Below, one piece after another: positions 12,301 through 25,600 of a stretch of 64,000 bases of DNA (its first letter is position 1; each line of letters starts with the position of its first letter). Made by a program: the position numbers and the translations under genes. The notes below the pieces were generated by a model. The model was not told the origin of the DNA and made no database searches. It was given only the letters and a program-made list of their open reading frames with translations. Source of the DNA: Sipunculus nudus (Eukaryota > Annelida > Sipuncula > Golfingiida > Sipunculidae); the NCBI GenBank assembly GCA_026874595.1, contig CM049311.1, positions 63,447,453 to 63,511,452 of the forward strand, given 5' to 3'.

Positions 12301-13613
12301 AAAAGTTAAAATTGTGGGTTTGGAAGAAGTTGTTAGACTAGATTCAAGGCCTGGACGGAGAATAATTACCCAGACGTGTTTTGGCTTGAAACAGGTTGAT
12401 ATATTGTTCAAATCGGAATGCAGTTTTTAAATGCAACGATATTTGGATAATGATATTTTCTAATTTTTGTATTAAATATCGTTTAATTTGATGATTATAA
12501 ATTACCTTATAATGGCAGGAATAATAAATCCAGTCAATCTACCAGATATACCTTTTTTATTTGTTCTCAGTTTCGTTTGAAGGGCTTTTGGGGTATTTCA
12601 CTATACAGTTCTTATATCCTTTTAATATAAATAAATATCTCTGGGAATGAAGGATTATTGTATTTAAAAGTTATATTTCTTCATTCAAATCACGGACATC
12701 ATTGTCACTAATAGAGTGCCTCATAGAGGTATCAAGCGTTGAGAAAAACTAACCTCCGGATGCAGGGGCTGTATGATCTTGGTCATTATGTGCATATAAA
12801 AAAAAAGAAAAGGGAAGGGACGCAGAGAAACGTGTGTGAAGTAATGCATGTGGGCACCTGAAAGATTACCATCACAGAAAGCATTTACTCTTTGTCATTA
12901 CTGACTGTTCTGTTTAAATGTAGTTCTTCTTAAATTCCTTTTACTCACTTTTTCTTTTTGTTTAAAATGTTTTAAAACTGTGGAACAGTTAACAATTATC
13001 TCATGTACCCTATGTTCTCGGCTGCCCTTGTGTCTTGCACCCTGTCATTATGGTATAGATTCCTTATGCAAAACCTATAACACAGTTTCACTCCATGATA
13101 CTACCTTGGGGCTAACGTGGTTACCGATATACCATGGTTAAAAGTCAAACCTTAGATGTAGTTGGCTTGAACAAAACCATTTTGACAAGCCCAAAATAAA
13201 ACTATGACTTTATACCTTTAAATAAACATTTTCAAAACAGTTTTAATATTTTACATTTGTCACAGAAGAAGTAATCAGTATCAAATGACTTCCCCTGAAT
13301 CATTTAGACATTTACATATTTACAATCATATTATTCTCATTTGAATTTTTCATGCTTTTAAAATAATCGCAACCCTCTGTCGAAATAAAAAATGCATGAA
13401 TTTCCGATTACAACTCTTTTATTTGAAAGCACCTAACACCATATTTTTTCCAATTGGGCCAACTTCAACGGAAATGATAATTTCCTTGCAACATATTAAA
13501 ATTACCTTGTTAAGGTTGACTTTTTTTATTTATTCCCCAAACATATTGAAAAATATCTGTAAAGGGTACATAAATGCGCTTAAGCTAACTTGAAACATGT
13601 AACACGAGTTCGG

Positions 13614-13726
13614 TTACCAAAATCATCATTATTATAATGAATATTTCTTTAAGAGATAATTATTTATTTTATTAATTTAATTATCTCTTAGTGAAATATT
13701 CATTATAATAATGATGATTTTGGTAA
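13614..13726. repeat. Foldback: 49-bp inverted arms with 15-nt spacer
   Basis: The left arm (13614-13662, starting TTACCAAAATCATC) and right arm (13678-13726, ending GATGATTTTGGTAA) are inverted copies with about 47 of 49 positions paired. The spacer is AT-only. This looks like a foldback MITE or a source of a long hairpin RNA. I see no clear target duplication. Confidence 0.8.
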
Positions 13727-13799
13727 AATAAATTAATTAAATTAGTAATTAATCACGTAAACATCTTAGGAAAAAGCCATAATCTGTTAATTTTAGATT

Positions 13800-14830
13800 G
13801 ATAATAGATTTTATAGCGGACCTGTAAGCTTATGCGATGGTGTGGCGTCGTCCGGTGTTCGTCGGCCGTCGTCCGTAGTCTGCACGTTAACCAATACTTT
13901 CTTGAAAAAAGGCAAAATTTAGCATCACAAAATTTTATGCAACACAATAGTCATATAAAAAACCCTATCGGATTATGCTTATTCTTTAGCTAACTGCTTT
14001 TCTTAGAGTGATAGGGGAAAAGCGTTAAAAGCTTTAAAAATCTTCTTCTCCGAAACTGTTCAGCCAAATTTTCCAATATTTCACAGGAATGATTCCTTGA
14101 ACAATCTCTCTCAGGTTTGTTCGAATGGTTTGAGGTCGATGATTTTTGGCAAAGTTATAGGAAGTTGAACTTAGTCATGTTTCCAAAAAAGCATACTAAA
14201 ATTACAATATCGGAAACGGCTGGAGCTGTCATCACCAAATTTTACGCCAAAGTTGTTCACCTGAGTCATATGTGAAAGTGAGGTATTGGTGGCGCCACCT
14301 GCATCGGCCTTATTTGTACGGGGGTCATTAGTGCTCGTATCATACTGAGGGCTACAAAACACTTCCCTGAAACCATATGGCAAAATAGTTTAATATCGCA
14401 CAGAAATGATCCTAGGGTAATGCTTTCTGAAGTTTGTTCAAATGGTCTCAGTTCAGTGACTTTTAGCTGAATTTTTGGAAGCTGAATTTAGTCTTATGCC
14501 CTAACAGCCCATTTTAGCTGAGTGGCTACAAAGATCTTCTACTCAAAAACCACTGGACCAAATTCTTAAATCTCACACATAAATTATCCTTAGATGATGA
14601 TAATTCAAGTTTGTTCAAATGGTTTTGGTTCAGTGATTTTTGGCTGAGTTATGGGAAGCTGAACTTAGCCATTTTGCTGTATTTTCCTATATGAGTTATA
14701 AACCTGCAAAACCTTTTTCGACTGACGCCACCGAGGCCAATTTGTTTAATTTGTTTAAAAGTTCCAAGAATAAATTTTGGCTGAATTATAATGATTGAAT
14801 TGAGTCATTTTACCATATATGTTAGCTGTG
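13800..14830 (+). repeat. Dispersed repeat B, copy 1 (forward)
   Basis: It starts GCGGACCTGTAAGCTTATGC, then GATGG and runs of CGTCGTCC/CGTCGGCC. The body has GTTCAGCCAAATTTTCCAAT, TTCACAGGAATGAT, TTTGTTCGAATGGTTTGAGG, and GGAGCTGTCATCACCAAATT followed by GGTGGCGCCACC. A second forward copy lies at 15150-16130 and an inverted one at 27000-27535. Confidence 0.65.
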
Positions 14831-15149
14831 TGAAGCAGATACATGTAGCCGGGCACCAGTTTATCAGTATCCGTTACATCATGCCTCTAGACATTTAGAT
14901 TTCAGGTTGTCTATGTTAAATAGTGAAAGAATATTTTTTAGAAGCTTCTAAAAAATGTAGATTTATTATTTTAGATATTCCTCATGCTTACAATCACAGG
15001 TATACAGCTCTCTGTTGGAATATAAAGACAGCTGTACATGGATTATAAATAATTGGTATCCATACTCATACTCAGCTTAATTCAAGATTTTGCCATCGGG
15101 GAGATGTGTCTGTATTATAATTTTGCATTCAGTATACATCTGTAGTAAT

Positions 15150-16130
15150 TTTTAGCAAACATGTGAGCTAATACGACGATGTGCGTCGTCTTGCTTCCGG
15201 CGTCTGTCTATTATCTCGAAAACGACTGGAGCTACCGTCATAAAATTTAATGCACAAAATAGCCATCTGAAAAACTCTGTATTTTCTTTGATTTTATAAA
15301 GAAAAAGCTAAAAACCCTTTAAAATTCTTCTCCTCCGACACGGTCAAGCCAAATTGTTCAATATTTCACAGAAATAATGCCATCTTATGCCATCTCTCTC
15401 AAGTTTGTACGAATGGTTCAAGTTTTATGAATTTGGCCGAGTTACGGGATGTTGAACTTAGTCAAAAAACTTCCAAAAAGCATACTAAAATGACAATCTC
15501 AGAAACTGCCGGAGCTATCATCACCAAATTTTAAACCAGTTTTGGTCACATGAGTCATATATGAAATTCAAGTATTGGTGCAAAAATTGTTCAGTATTAT
15601 ACAGAAATGATCCCGGGGGCGAGCCCTCTCAAGTTTGTTTAAATGGTTTGCATTTGATGAATTTTAGCGGAGTTACACAAATTTAAAGTCATTTGGCCAA
15701 GTAAGCATACTGACATAGTAATCTCAGAAATGACAGAAGCTAGCATTACCAAGTATTGTGCAAATGTTGGTCACATTTGAAATTGCAAATTTCGTGGTTC
15801 CCTCCTACATTGACCTCTATAAGCTTAGAAATGTATATGATGAAACTGTCAAGTTGAGTCGTTCAGTTTTTCAAAAGAACTATCCTAGGATATGGTTCTT
15901 TCAATCATATAAAAATAGATTGAGTGTGTTGATTTTTGGTTGAGTCATGAAAAGCTTAAGTTGGTCTTATGGCCATTATTATGTCTATTTCAAACTGAGG
16001 GCTGCAATAGTGTTCTTCTACAAAATTATGTTTCAATTATAACTTCTGTAATAGTGCACAAAAATTATTCTTAGGTGGCCTTCGTTCAAGTTAGCTTGAA
16101 TGATTTTTGGCAGACTTATTGGACCTTTAA
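15150..16130 (+). repeat. Dispersed repeat B, copy 2 (forward)
   Basis: It starts GTGAGCTAATACGACGATGT, then GCGTCGTC. It repeats the ordered phrases of copy 1 (GTCAAGCCAAATTGTTCAAT, ATTTCACAGAAATAATGC, GGAGCTATCATCACCAAATT). A partial internal repetition of these phrases follows at about 15590-15780. Confidence 0.6.
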
Positions 16131-16329
16131 CAATGAAAGGACTGCATATTTAATTATTCTAGATATTTTGATCAAAAGATTATGAATAAGTCAGCTCGAA
16201 AAAAAGCATTTTAGCCAAAGTCTATTAGTATGTGTAAACATATTTAACAACAGCCCAAGATTGTGTCTGTATCTTTAAATAGGTTGAGAAACTGCCAACT
16301 GTTTCAGATTTAGCAACAGATCTAGAGTT

Positions 16330-16880
16330 CATTCAATGCAGCCAGACATAGGTCAAGAGTTCAATCAGTGCAGCCAAGCGCAAGACATGTCATCACCTAA
16401 TGGGTGTCATGTGAACATCTCATGAGCACCATGTGATCACCTCATGGGCAGCACGTAATCACCTCATGAGTATCATGTGATCAACTCATGGGTGTCATGC
16501 CCCTCAGGGCTGCATGTAAAGCCTATCTGTGAGCTCATGCAATGGCTTGGCTACTATTTCAGATTTTGCAACAGGCCAAAGGTCAGTCTGGATCTATTGA
16601 TAGCTTTGGCAGACTGCCAACTGTATCAGATTAGGCAACAGGTCAGGAGTTCACTCAGTGCAGTAGCTCCATTCTATTTATAGCTTTGGCAGACTGCCCA
16701 CTGCATCAGATTTGGCACCAAAGTTCAGCCTGGATCTATTTTTAGCTTTGACAGACTGCAAACTGTGTCAGACTTTGCAACAGGTCAAGGGTTCCTCAGT
16801 GCAACCAGGTACAGGTAAAAGTTCACTCAGTCTAGCCAGGTGCAGGTAAGAGTTCACTCAGTGCAGTAGCCTGGGCCAGC
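16330..16880 (+). repeat. Short tandem-like repeat cluster
   Basis: Two nested patterns are seen. About four units of roughly 28 bp built on ATGTGATCACCTCATGGGC occur at 16380-16500. Then roughly 110-bp units built on TAGCTTTGGCAGACTGCC, CTGTATCAGATTTGGCAACA and TTCACTCAGTGCAG continue to about 16880. There is no coding potential. Confidence 0.55.
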
Positions 16881-17699
16881 AATCTGTCACAGTTCAATCG
16901 GGGCAACTGCCTTTTTCACCTAAGTCTGGTTAGCCCCGTGCATCAGACTCAAGGTAAGTTTGATGTATTGGCCTGATATTTTGACCTGTCTACGTGTCTT
17001 TGATGGCTTTCTCGTTCACAAGACAGGTGTCGCTACCTAAAATGGCTTTTGAACAGTGTATGTGCCTGCTTATTTCTACAGAAGAATTTGATATATCAGC
17101 CTGAAATTGAGCATATTTATACATATCGAATAGCTTTGTCGTAAACAAGACTGGTGGTGCCACCTACAATAATTTTTGCACGTGTTTCCCTGCTTATTTC
17201 TCAGGAAGGATTTGATATATCAGTCTAAAACTGGGCATATGTATATATCTCTGATAGCTTCGTTGTATGCAAGACTGGTGGTGCCAGCTACAATCATTTT
17301 GTGTGCACCCATGCCAGAATTTCAGCAGTGATGTTTGTGTGATTGTTTCTTATTCAAAATGTTAAGTACTTGCATTGTTCATATACATGAAAAAGTAATG
17401 GTCCAGCATTGAACCATTAATCTGATACCAAAAGTAAACGTTTGCATCAATATCAATCTGAAATGAAAATAGTTAAGATGTCCCCCCCCCCCCCCCCCCC
17501 ACACACATACACAACTAAAATCCATAGTTGAGCCTCTGCCCGTTATCCGTCTATTAACAGCTTTTCTCAGTAATGGCATGGCGATTGTTTGCTAAAAATG
17601 AACAAATGTAATCTGACCAACTGCGAAAATTGAGTTCGGCGGCTCTACCTATGTTTTTTTTTAAAGATTTTATCTGCGTTTGTAGTTCCGCTGACTTTG

Positions 17700-17960
17700 T
17701 CATCTGAGCTATATCGTTTGTCTTTGTCAGACAGGCAGACCGTCCGTTAAAAGGGCACGTTTTTAAACCGTTGGACCTTTGAATCCGAAATTCCACATAC
17801 AGTTAGACGTTCATAAGTTCTCCTACCAAACCTAAAACTTGGTCACTGTGACTTCTTTCCTTCGAGGAATAAGGATAAACCTAAATTTTCCATTAAAAAT
17901 CTATAGTTGTACTTCAAGACTGCTTAATATCTAACGGATGATGTTGTTTGTTCATATTTG
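17700..17960 (+). repeat. Diverged relative of the AGCTCAG-start repeat
   Basis: It shares in order CACGTTTTTAAACCGTTGGA, GAATCCGAAATTCCACATAC, AGTTAGACGTTC, TCTCCTACCAA, and TTCAAGACTGCTTAATATC with the family at 41-63 kb, but with many changes. A C run (17481-17500) lies just before it. Confidence 0.5.
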
Positions 17961-18612
17961 GTCTAATTATTCTATTATATGTGTCTATGAACACGCCAGA
18001 AATTGGGTCAATATTGCTCAATTTGTAAAATTTATTGACCAGAAGAGAGAGACAAAAGGAGATAAACAGCAGGTGAGCTATTTCAAGGTTCGCATTTACC
18101 AAGGGTTAAACCTATTTTACCAAATCCAGTGGGTAAAACCTGGTTAAAAAGTGTCTTTCCCTGGTTTTACCTATGGTATTTCCAAGTTTATTATCCAAGT
18201 TTTCACATGTTTATCTGCTTTTATCATACATGAGGACCCAAATTAGTTTCATCCTGGCTGGCAAGCAGTGATTTTATACATACGTTTTATGAATGTTGCT
18301 TGTAAACAAAGTGGCTCTGCCCACATCACCCAAGTCAAGAAGGGCCGTTTCCAGTTGTACTTTTAGCTATGCAAATCACATCACTAATCAGCAGGGATGA
18401 TTCATGCAGTTAATGAAACAACTTCACACTGCTGTGGCTTCTTCTGCCTCCATTGAACATGTTTTCAGTTCTAAGGACATATCCATGTGTTCAGTTCTAA
18501 GGACATATCTACTCCAAACAGCGCAACCGTTTGGAAAATGAAAAAAACACAGATTTTTCTGTCACAGGCTGCTTTGAGGACCGAATGCGATTGACTATGA
18601 TATATGTGCCAC

Positions 18613-18614
<2 letters not shown>

Positions 18615-18663
<49 letters not shown>
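18615..18663. repeat. (TA)n microsatellite
   Basis: About 24 TA dinucleotides. Other TA runs are at 20549-20579, 32068-32104 and 32464-32526. Confidence 0.95.
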
Positions 18664-18665
<2 letters not shown>

Positions 18666-20551
18666 TAGTCATTTACCAGTCATAAACAAGGTGAATGTTA
18701 AAATTGTCTCTGTGTAATTCATATTTTTCTAGACTTGCTTCATGTCGGATTTTTTTTGTATTCATGCAGGCGGTTACAAAGAATAAAGTGGTCATTTAAA
18801 CATGTGTCAACAAAGAGATATTTAGTGGTCTCCAGTGGTTTTTTAATAGGGGGGGGGGTGCATGAATAAGATCAGCTATATTTTGGCCAACTGAACTGAA
18901 GTAATTAACATTTCCCCCACTGATTGCACCTGGTTCAGAAGCTCCTTTCTTGGGCGGTATAGTATATGTTTCAGAGTCGTCTATATAGCCTCGGTCTTGA
19001 CCGATTCATGTCTATTTGATTCTGGCAGCATCTCCATCAATCGGGTGATCCTATGATATTGAGGCATAGTCAAGAAATTTAAATCAATATTTGTTGATAA
19101 GTTTGGAGTCACGTTGATGTTAAAACAAGTTACTGAAGTGCGTATAGAGCGATTCGTATTCCATCTGATTAGTTTTCAGTGGACTTTGACTGTTACAGGC
19201 AATATTTAAGTTACCGAAAATAATATTATTGCATATTGAAAAATCCTGCTGAAAAGAAGGGCGGCCTATAAAGATATAAAAGGAGTGCTTTGTATGCTTA
19301 ATGATTAAAAATTTACATTCATTTGAACCTTTAAATCAGTATTCCACACTTAATTATTACTTTATACATTATATTAGACCCCCTCCATGCTGACTGCAAT
19401 CAAATCAATATATAGTATGTGTAACAGTCTATAATAACGAGCTCAGTCTCATCGTTTCATTTAACCATGTTCAAGACATAGTTTGTATGATTTAAGTGCC
19501 TTACAAGCAGTGAAATCGTAATTTATCAGTCTTTGGAAGGAAATTGCGAATATTTATAAGGCCTTTTTAATTAAATTAAATTCTATTTTTATATATAGAA
19601 GCTGGTACAAAATATATATCGCAAATAACCACAAATTGTACTTAAGATAGTATCGTCTGTTGTACCTGGTTTATTGAACTGGATAACGTGTAACATGCAG
19701 ATTTGTTAAACCATATGGATGGATTCATGCAACATTGTTAAATCTATCATGTAGCTGACCTGAAATGTTGATACATGTGTCAAAATTAGATTGTAGAGAA
19801 CAACTTCCAGTAGTTGTTTACCATCCCTTGACAGACATGACAGGTAAATCTTTCTGTTTTAAAAGTATGACCAATAATTTTTATCACACCATAGTTCAAC
19901 ATCTCAATTTTCCAGCTTAATTTCCTAAATTACCACAATTTCTGTGTACAATTAAACAGAAGACGTTTCCGTTTAACTATTTTAAACTGTTGATTTCTGT
20001 TTTAATCTTTGATATTTAAAACAAAAAACGTCTGCAAATGTTTCATTCATAAAATTTGTGGCCACATGAACCATGATGGCATTAGCTTTGACACTAGGTA
20101 TACGTTTGAAAGTTTCTTCAAAAGTGAAACAATGTGAATCTTTTGTCACTTTTAATTTCTCTTGAAGCACCTAGCGCTGTGGTATCAAGGGGTTTTATGA
20201 GAGAGTCCCCGAGAATGTGAAACGGTCTGTCTTGAAATTCCTAAAGTGTGGACATACACTTATCAGAATTAAGAATGTATAGCCAAGTTGGATGGCATGC
20301 TTGACCGAGTTATGCCTATCAGATTTTTGGAATGATAGAATGGCGTTTGTCATTATTATATGGCCATGCAACACATCGAACATGCAACCATATATTATGT
20401 TATAACATCAACAATTAATGTATTTTTTCTCAAAGTTTTTCAACTTAATAAGTAATTAACTATTTATCGTTTTCCTTCCTCATAGAGGTTAACGTTATTG
20501 CGGGTATATTTCTAATTTAAGTGTCTTACATACACTATATATTTACATGTT

Positions 20552-20583
<32 letters not shown>

Positions 20584-22425
20584 AACCGCACGATATTATA
20601 TAAATACAGCATGAAGCTTGAGTGAGATCCTCACGGCTATCAGTAGACGGAGTTTCCTCTATGGCGGTATCCAGGGAACTTCCCCGGAGGGCTGATGGAT
20701 CCATTCTGCAGCGTGTTGTATATACGTACATAAAATCTTGTGGCTTATTACAAATATCCAGGCTTGTAATCCTGATAGTAATTATGTTCGATGATTAAGG
20801 CCGCCTACAATTATATAGCTACGAGTCTATAAAGGACCGTCGTGGCCATTTGCTATTCTATATTTGGACAAATCCATCGTGCTGTTTGGTCATCGTGATA
20901 ATCATTATAGAACACCGAAGTATTTCACTATACTGTTAATAGGCTGAGTAACATGCCCAGAAGAGGGAGGGGCACAATCACTATCCTAGGGTGTGTGTAG
21001 GTCCCCGTCTCATGGTATATACTTGGGCATTTGAGCCAAGAAGAGTTGCAAAATTAAAAATGAAACTGGACATAGACTCTGTGTATCTATAGCCAAACAA
21101 TCCAGGGCCCTAAACTGTGTCTGACTGAATGGGGCGTGGTGGCACGAACAACGCCATCTATCTCTCTCTGGCTTTCCAGACACGTCCCTGATTATAGCAT
21201 TGTGAACAAATGTAATAAATTCACGTTCCCTGAATTATCGCTCGCCACTTGACATCCAAAGATATTGTTTCTCGTCGATGTAAAGCCATCAATGGATATT
21301 TAGTATTTCAGCGTTTGTGTGCGTGTGTGTGTTTTTCCTAAAGGTAAACGATATACCACGAACAGTCTGCTGATCCCACAAGGACACTTACATTTGTGTT
21401 TGTCCAAACAAATGAATTCCAGTATCTCCTATATTTAACCCACGCAGTATTTAACAGGCAAATGAAATAAGTGTAAACATCTCATTTATTAAAACTAAAA
21501 ACATCAGATATGAGTTTTTTTGGACTATTTTTAAACAAATACCCTTTGAACATTACAAATTTTATACATAAAATGAACAATGCGGTCTGTCTATTTGCGA
21601 TCATCACCTGCAAGTACAATGGACCCTTTGTGTTAAAATCCTATACGTGTATGACTGTGCAAACTACATTACAGAGTAACATTAGTTAATAGTATATATC
21701 TCGATAAAATAAGAAAACTTGATTGCACGTGATCTGTGTAGCACCGTGCTTCACAACAATGACTTCTTGCAGATTAAACTGGGTCGAGCTGAACTGAACA
21801 ATCACTTACATTGTCAGGTATGGGAACACGGACCTTGCATTCATTACATCCCAATTTTAAATAACAATTGCATTTGCATAAAGGGTAGTATCAACTTATA
21901 CCAGAGGAAGATGAACAATTTGTATAAAACTTCCGTAATATGCAATAATTCTCTTCTTGTTCGTAAATGCGACTCTTGGCGCCCGATCTTGTTGCTATGA
22001 AGTGTATTCTTGTAACTTCGTCCAAACTCATAATCAAATGCGTTACCAGATTAACTTGGGTTTTCTCAATAATTTCTCAACTTAAGAAATTCTAAAAAAA
22101 ATATTTTACCTTTTTTTCCCCTGAGTTCTCTTCCGGAGAAGACTTTAATAGATTAAATTTCTTAGATCCAATATCCCGTTCCCTATTTTGTTACTATCGG
22201 AACGCAACGTTGCAGTCTCACCGCACCAGTGCCTACATACATTCGACCCTTGATGATATCATATATTTTAACCTATATTGGTTTAGGCTCTAAACCAACA
22301 ACCGTAGACCTACTTTTTGACTCCGCGTTGTTGAGGGTTAGCCACCAACTGATATTGCTACATAATTTAAATTTCACTTTCAAGTTGAAATATGCTTAAA
22401 AAATCAAGCATTAACCTTTCAAACA
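18664..22425. other. Intergenic or 3' flank of the channel gene, no gene seen
   Basis: Open frames here are short and match nothing I know. A minus-strand frame at 20575-20731 looks somewhat protein-like but lies past the stop of the channel gene (see rejected items). A TTTATT at 21485-21490 would be an AATAAA signal on the minus strand, about 0.94 kb past the channel stop codon. Confidence 0.45.
21485..21490 (-). terminator. Candidate polyadenylation signal of the channel gene
   Basis: AATAAA on the minus strand, about 0.94 kb downstream of the stop at 22426. It is a canonical hexamer, but chance occurrence is likely in AT-rich DNA. Confidence 0.25.
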
Positions 22426-22623
22426 TTAAAATTTCCATTGTGCCAGAAGTAAACTCCAGTATAAGGCATTGAATATCCCGAAGCCGAGCGGAAACATAAT
22501 TCTAGAGAAGCAGTCCACGTGGAGCGAGCGAACCACCTTTAATTTATGTTTGTACTCTTTAATTGTGTTGGACCCGTGTTCCACTTCCATCCTCTTCATC
22601 TCCATTAATCGGTGTACGATTAC
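22426..22623 (-). CDS. Channel subunit exon 8: cytoplasmic loop end and M4
   Basis: The acceptor is a T tract plus TTTTTTCAG. It enters in phase 0, matching exon 7. It encodes a basic, helical RLMEMKRMEVEHG segment, then VDCFSRIMFPLGFGIFNALY and WSLLLAQWKF followed by TAA. The FSRIMFP and F-x-N-x-x-YW pattern is the family's M4. Finding it 5 kb from exon 7 completes the subunit. Confidence 0.9.
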   Translation of the reverse strand, partial: VIVHRLMEMKRMEVEHGSNTIKEYKHKLKVVRSLHVDCFSRIMFPLGFGIFNALYWSLLLAQWKF

Positions 22624-25600
22624 CTGAAAAAAGACACATATTTTAAAAAGGTTAGTTTCTTAATCAACGTATACGTCAATTTCGACAATAAACACTTCCT
22701 ACTTCACCAGAGAACGTTTTACCACACACGCACAGACTGCAGGAAATAGATTTAAGGCCCGTTTAATGCATTTTTGGATAATATACACACAACTATTTAT
22801 AAAAGACTGGCAAAGATCCAGCAACACTTTGTTGATTTTTAGTACCCTTGAATGAGGACATAATTAATTACATTATCTAATAACCTTATGACAAAAGTCT
22901 GCGACCTTTTTTTATAATTGTAAATAGCCTACCTAGTTAAAATTTATTGGAAAACTTGGAATTTTCTTCATGATGCCAATGAATAAAGAATATTAAACCG
23001 TTTAAATAATGAAAGAATTTATTAAGAAAATGGAAAGAAATCAAATGAAACATAATTCCCTTTCTGATTTTATCTTGATTTTTTCTCAGATACAGTAAGT
23101 TATTTGCTTTACAGCATTTTTATATTTTTTTTGCATATGCTAAGATTATTTCGCATGATATGGTAACGGACGTCGTTTGTTTTTATTCATAAATATTTAA
23201 ATATGTTTTCCATAGGCATTTTAATTCAACACCGTAAGATGATTTTCATAGATTGATGACCCAGTAGCGGATCTAACAGCGCCCGCTACCGGCTATGCAA
23301 ATGGGCGATATGGCTCAAATACATTTTAACACAGCGGGATCAAAGTCCGGATATAAGTGTACTAAAGTAACCAAGCGCCCCAGAATGAAATTAACAAGCT
23401 TTACGCTTCGCGTGACGTCACTGGCTCTGTGACGCACCCCCCCCCCCCACATGAAATCGACAACATTCTGGGACCCTGGATGTGTCGACGGGATTGCTCT
23501 GTACAAGGTGTTTTACTTCAGTACTTCATGAAAATAAGGTGACATGAGTGTGTTGATAAAATGCGTGGCCGTTGAAAAAAAAAATAATATAAAAAATAAT
23601 ATGAAACGGCTGCCCTCAGGCGAATACTCAGGAAATACCGAACTATGCGGTTTATTACTTGTAAGTATCATATGAAAATAGATAAATATATATAGCTTAT
23701 ACATGCATGGTTAAGTTGCCGGGGGGGGGGGGGGGTTCAGAGTATGGGATGGGTTGTCCACTCTGATGGGAGCATTCGTGAATACCTTTTGTCCCATATA
23801 TTATGAATTTGTGTTCCTGAATTAACTATTTCACGTTTTTGCCAAATATGTCCCTCTTGCCCCTAGGCTATGGTGTCTTAAATATTTAAAATTCAGAAAA
23901 ACATTTCAGCACAAAAGGAGATCAAGACAACTAGTCACATCCATTGATCAGGTTTGAATTTCGGAAGTTATGGGAAATTTTACAAAGTTCGATCTACATG
24001 AAGTGAATGAAGACATTTTACATACCATTTATTATTTTTAAACAGAGGTTAAATATGAAAATCAAATGCAAACTTCCAATATTGTATGCCCCTATGCAAC
24101 ACTTTGTTTTAAAAAGACCCCCCCCCCCCCCCCCGGGGGTTCTGCAGCTTATGGATAAGCTACGACTAGTAGTCAAATATTTTATTGGGACCGTTTACGA
24201 ACTAAATGTTTGTGGTTTCTTCTAATATTTTGTGAAACATCGTGTCAAAAACTTTTTATGTAATATAGTTAACCGGAGTACAGTCGCCCCTATATTTTCG
24301 TTCTCTCCATTAATAATATAATGCCTGTATTATACAAATGGCATACCCCAGTGTGTGTATATTAACTGAATGTATGACTGATGTCCTCAAACTACAGCAT
24401 TTATAGTCATTTACCACAATTTCCCACAAATGTCTGTAAAGATATTAAGCTCTTAATATTAGATATTAGTCTAGATGCTATTCATTATAATATTATGTAA
24501 CGTTACTGTCAGCAGGGCACAAGTACGGGGTCTGCCTATCGCTATAATGTCTGATATGATAAAGAGAATGTCGCATGTTAACTATGCATCAGAATTCATC
24601 TTGACCAGTGCGGAAGTAACAGGCAATAATGTAATATCGATGTCACTGCCCTGTGACAACTTTATAGTGAAACATTATATGAAGCATGGTGCGCTCTTCT
24701 TATCTACATCTAAAAATAGTTATTTTAGAAAAGCGGCGTTCACAGGTTAACGCAGTATACTGTACAGGGAATCAACGCATGTGTATAAATTTAAGCCCTT
24801 TTACTTTTCTAATGAAATTTTCCCACAAAAAGACATCAAATGCACAATTCAAGAACCTGATTTTCATAATGCCCGTCTTAGATATATGCCAGCCATCTAT
24901 TAGCACCCCCCCCCCCCCCCCCCTTCCCGTTCGAATTTCAAGATCGGCCACTTGATGTAAAGTACAAATTTTGACATCAGCACGGCACAAGCAAAAACAA
25001 GGCCTACAGGCCTAATGCGAACCTGTACAAAGTTTGGGAGTTTGAATGGAGTTTTTTTTTTTTTTTATTTAATATTGATCCTTTCAAATCCTGCATATCT
25101 ACCTTAGTCATTATGATTTCAGCAAAATGAACATTTCGGACCTGCAAGTTTCAGACTAGGACATTTTAAAACTAGAATATGGGTAGTCGACCAGCGACTA
25201 TGTGTATCTGCAGAAATCAGAGTGGGACGGGTGAAGTGAGGCATGGATTAAGTGGCATTGGGAATAGAGTGAGGTGTGTTGCATATTAGCATGGATGTCT
25301 GCAGAGTTAACGTGAATGTAGGTGGTGCCACCTGTCATAAAATCGAGAAAATTGTCCAGGATGTATAAACCTGCAAAATTTCAGGTGGATAAGTCAAACC
25401 ACTGCTGAGATATGAGTGAATTATACCAAGGCAGATGAACAGATGGACGGTTTTCATAAGTGGTTGCAGGTGGCACCACCAGTTTTGCTTATGATGAAGA
25501 GCTATGTGAGATCTATACACATGCAAAATTTTGGCCCAATCGGTCAAACCTTTCCTGAGATATGAGCTTGGATGTCTGCAGAATAAACATGAATGTAGGT

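Noticed and set aside
20575-20731. Minus-strand frame with MDPSALRGSSLDTAIEETPS, considered as part of the channel's cytoplasmic loop
   Set aside because: It lies 1.7 kb past the channel's stop codon. Exons 7 and 8 already join in phase 0, so it cannot be part of that protein.
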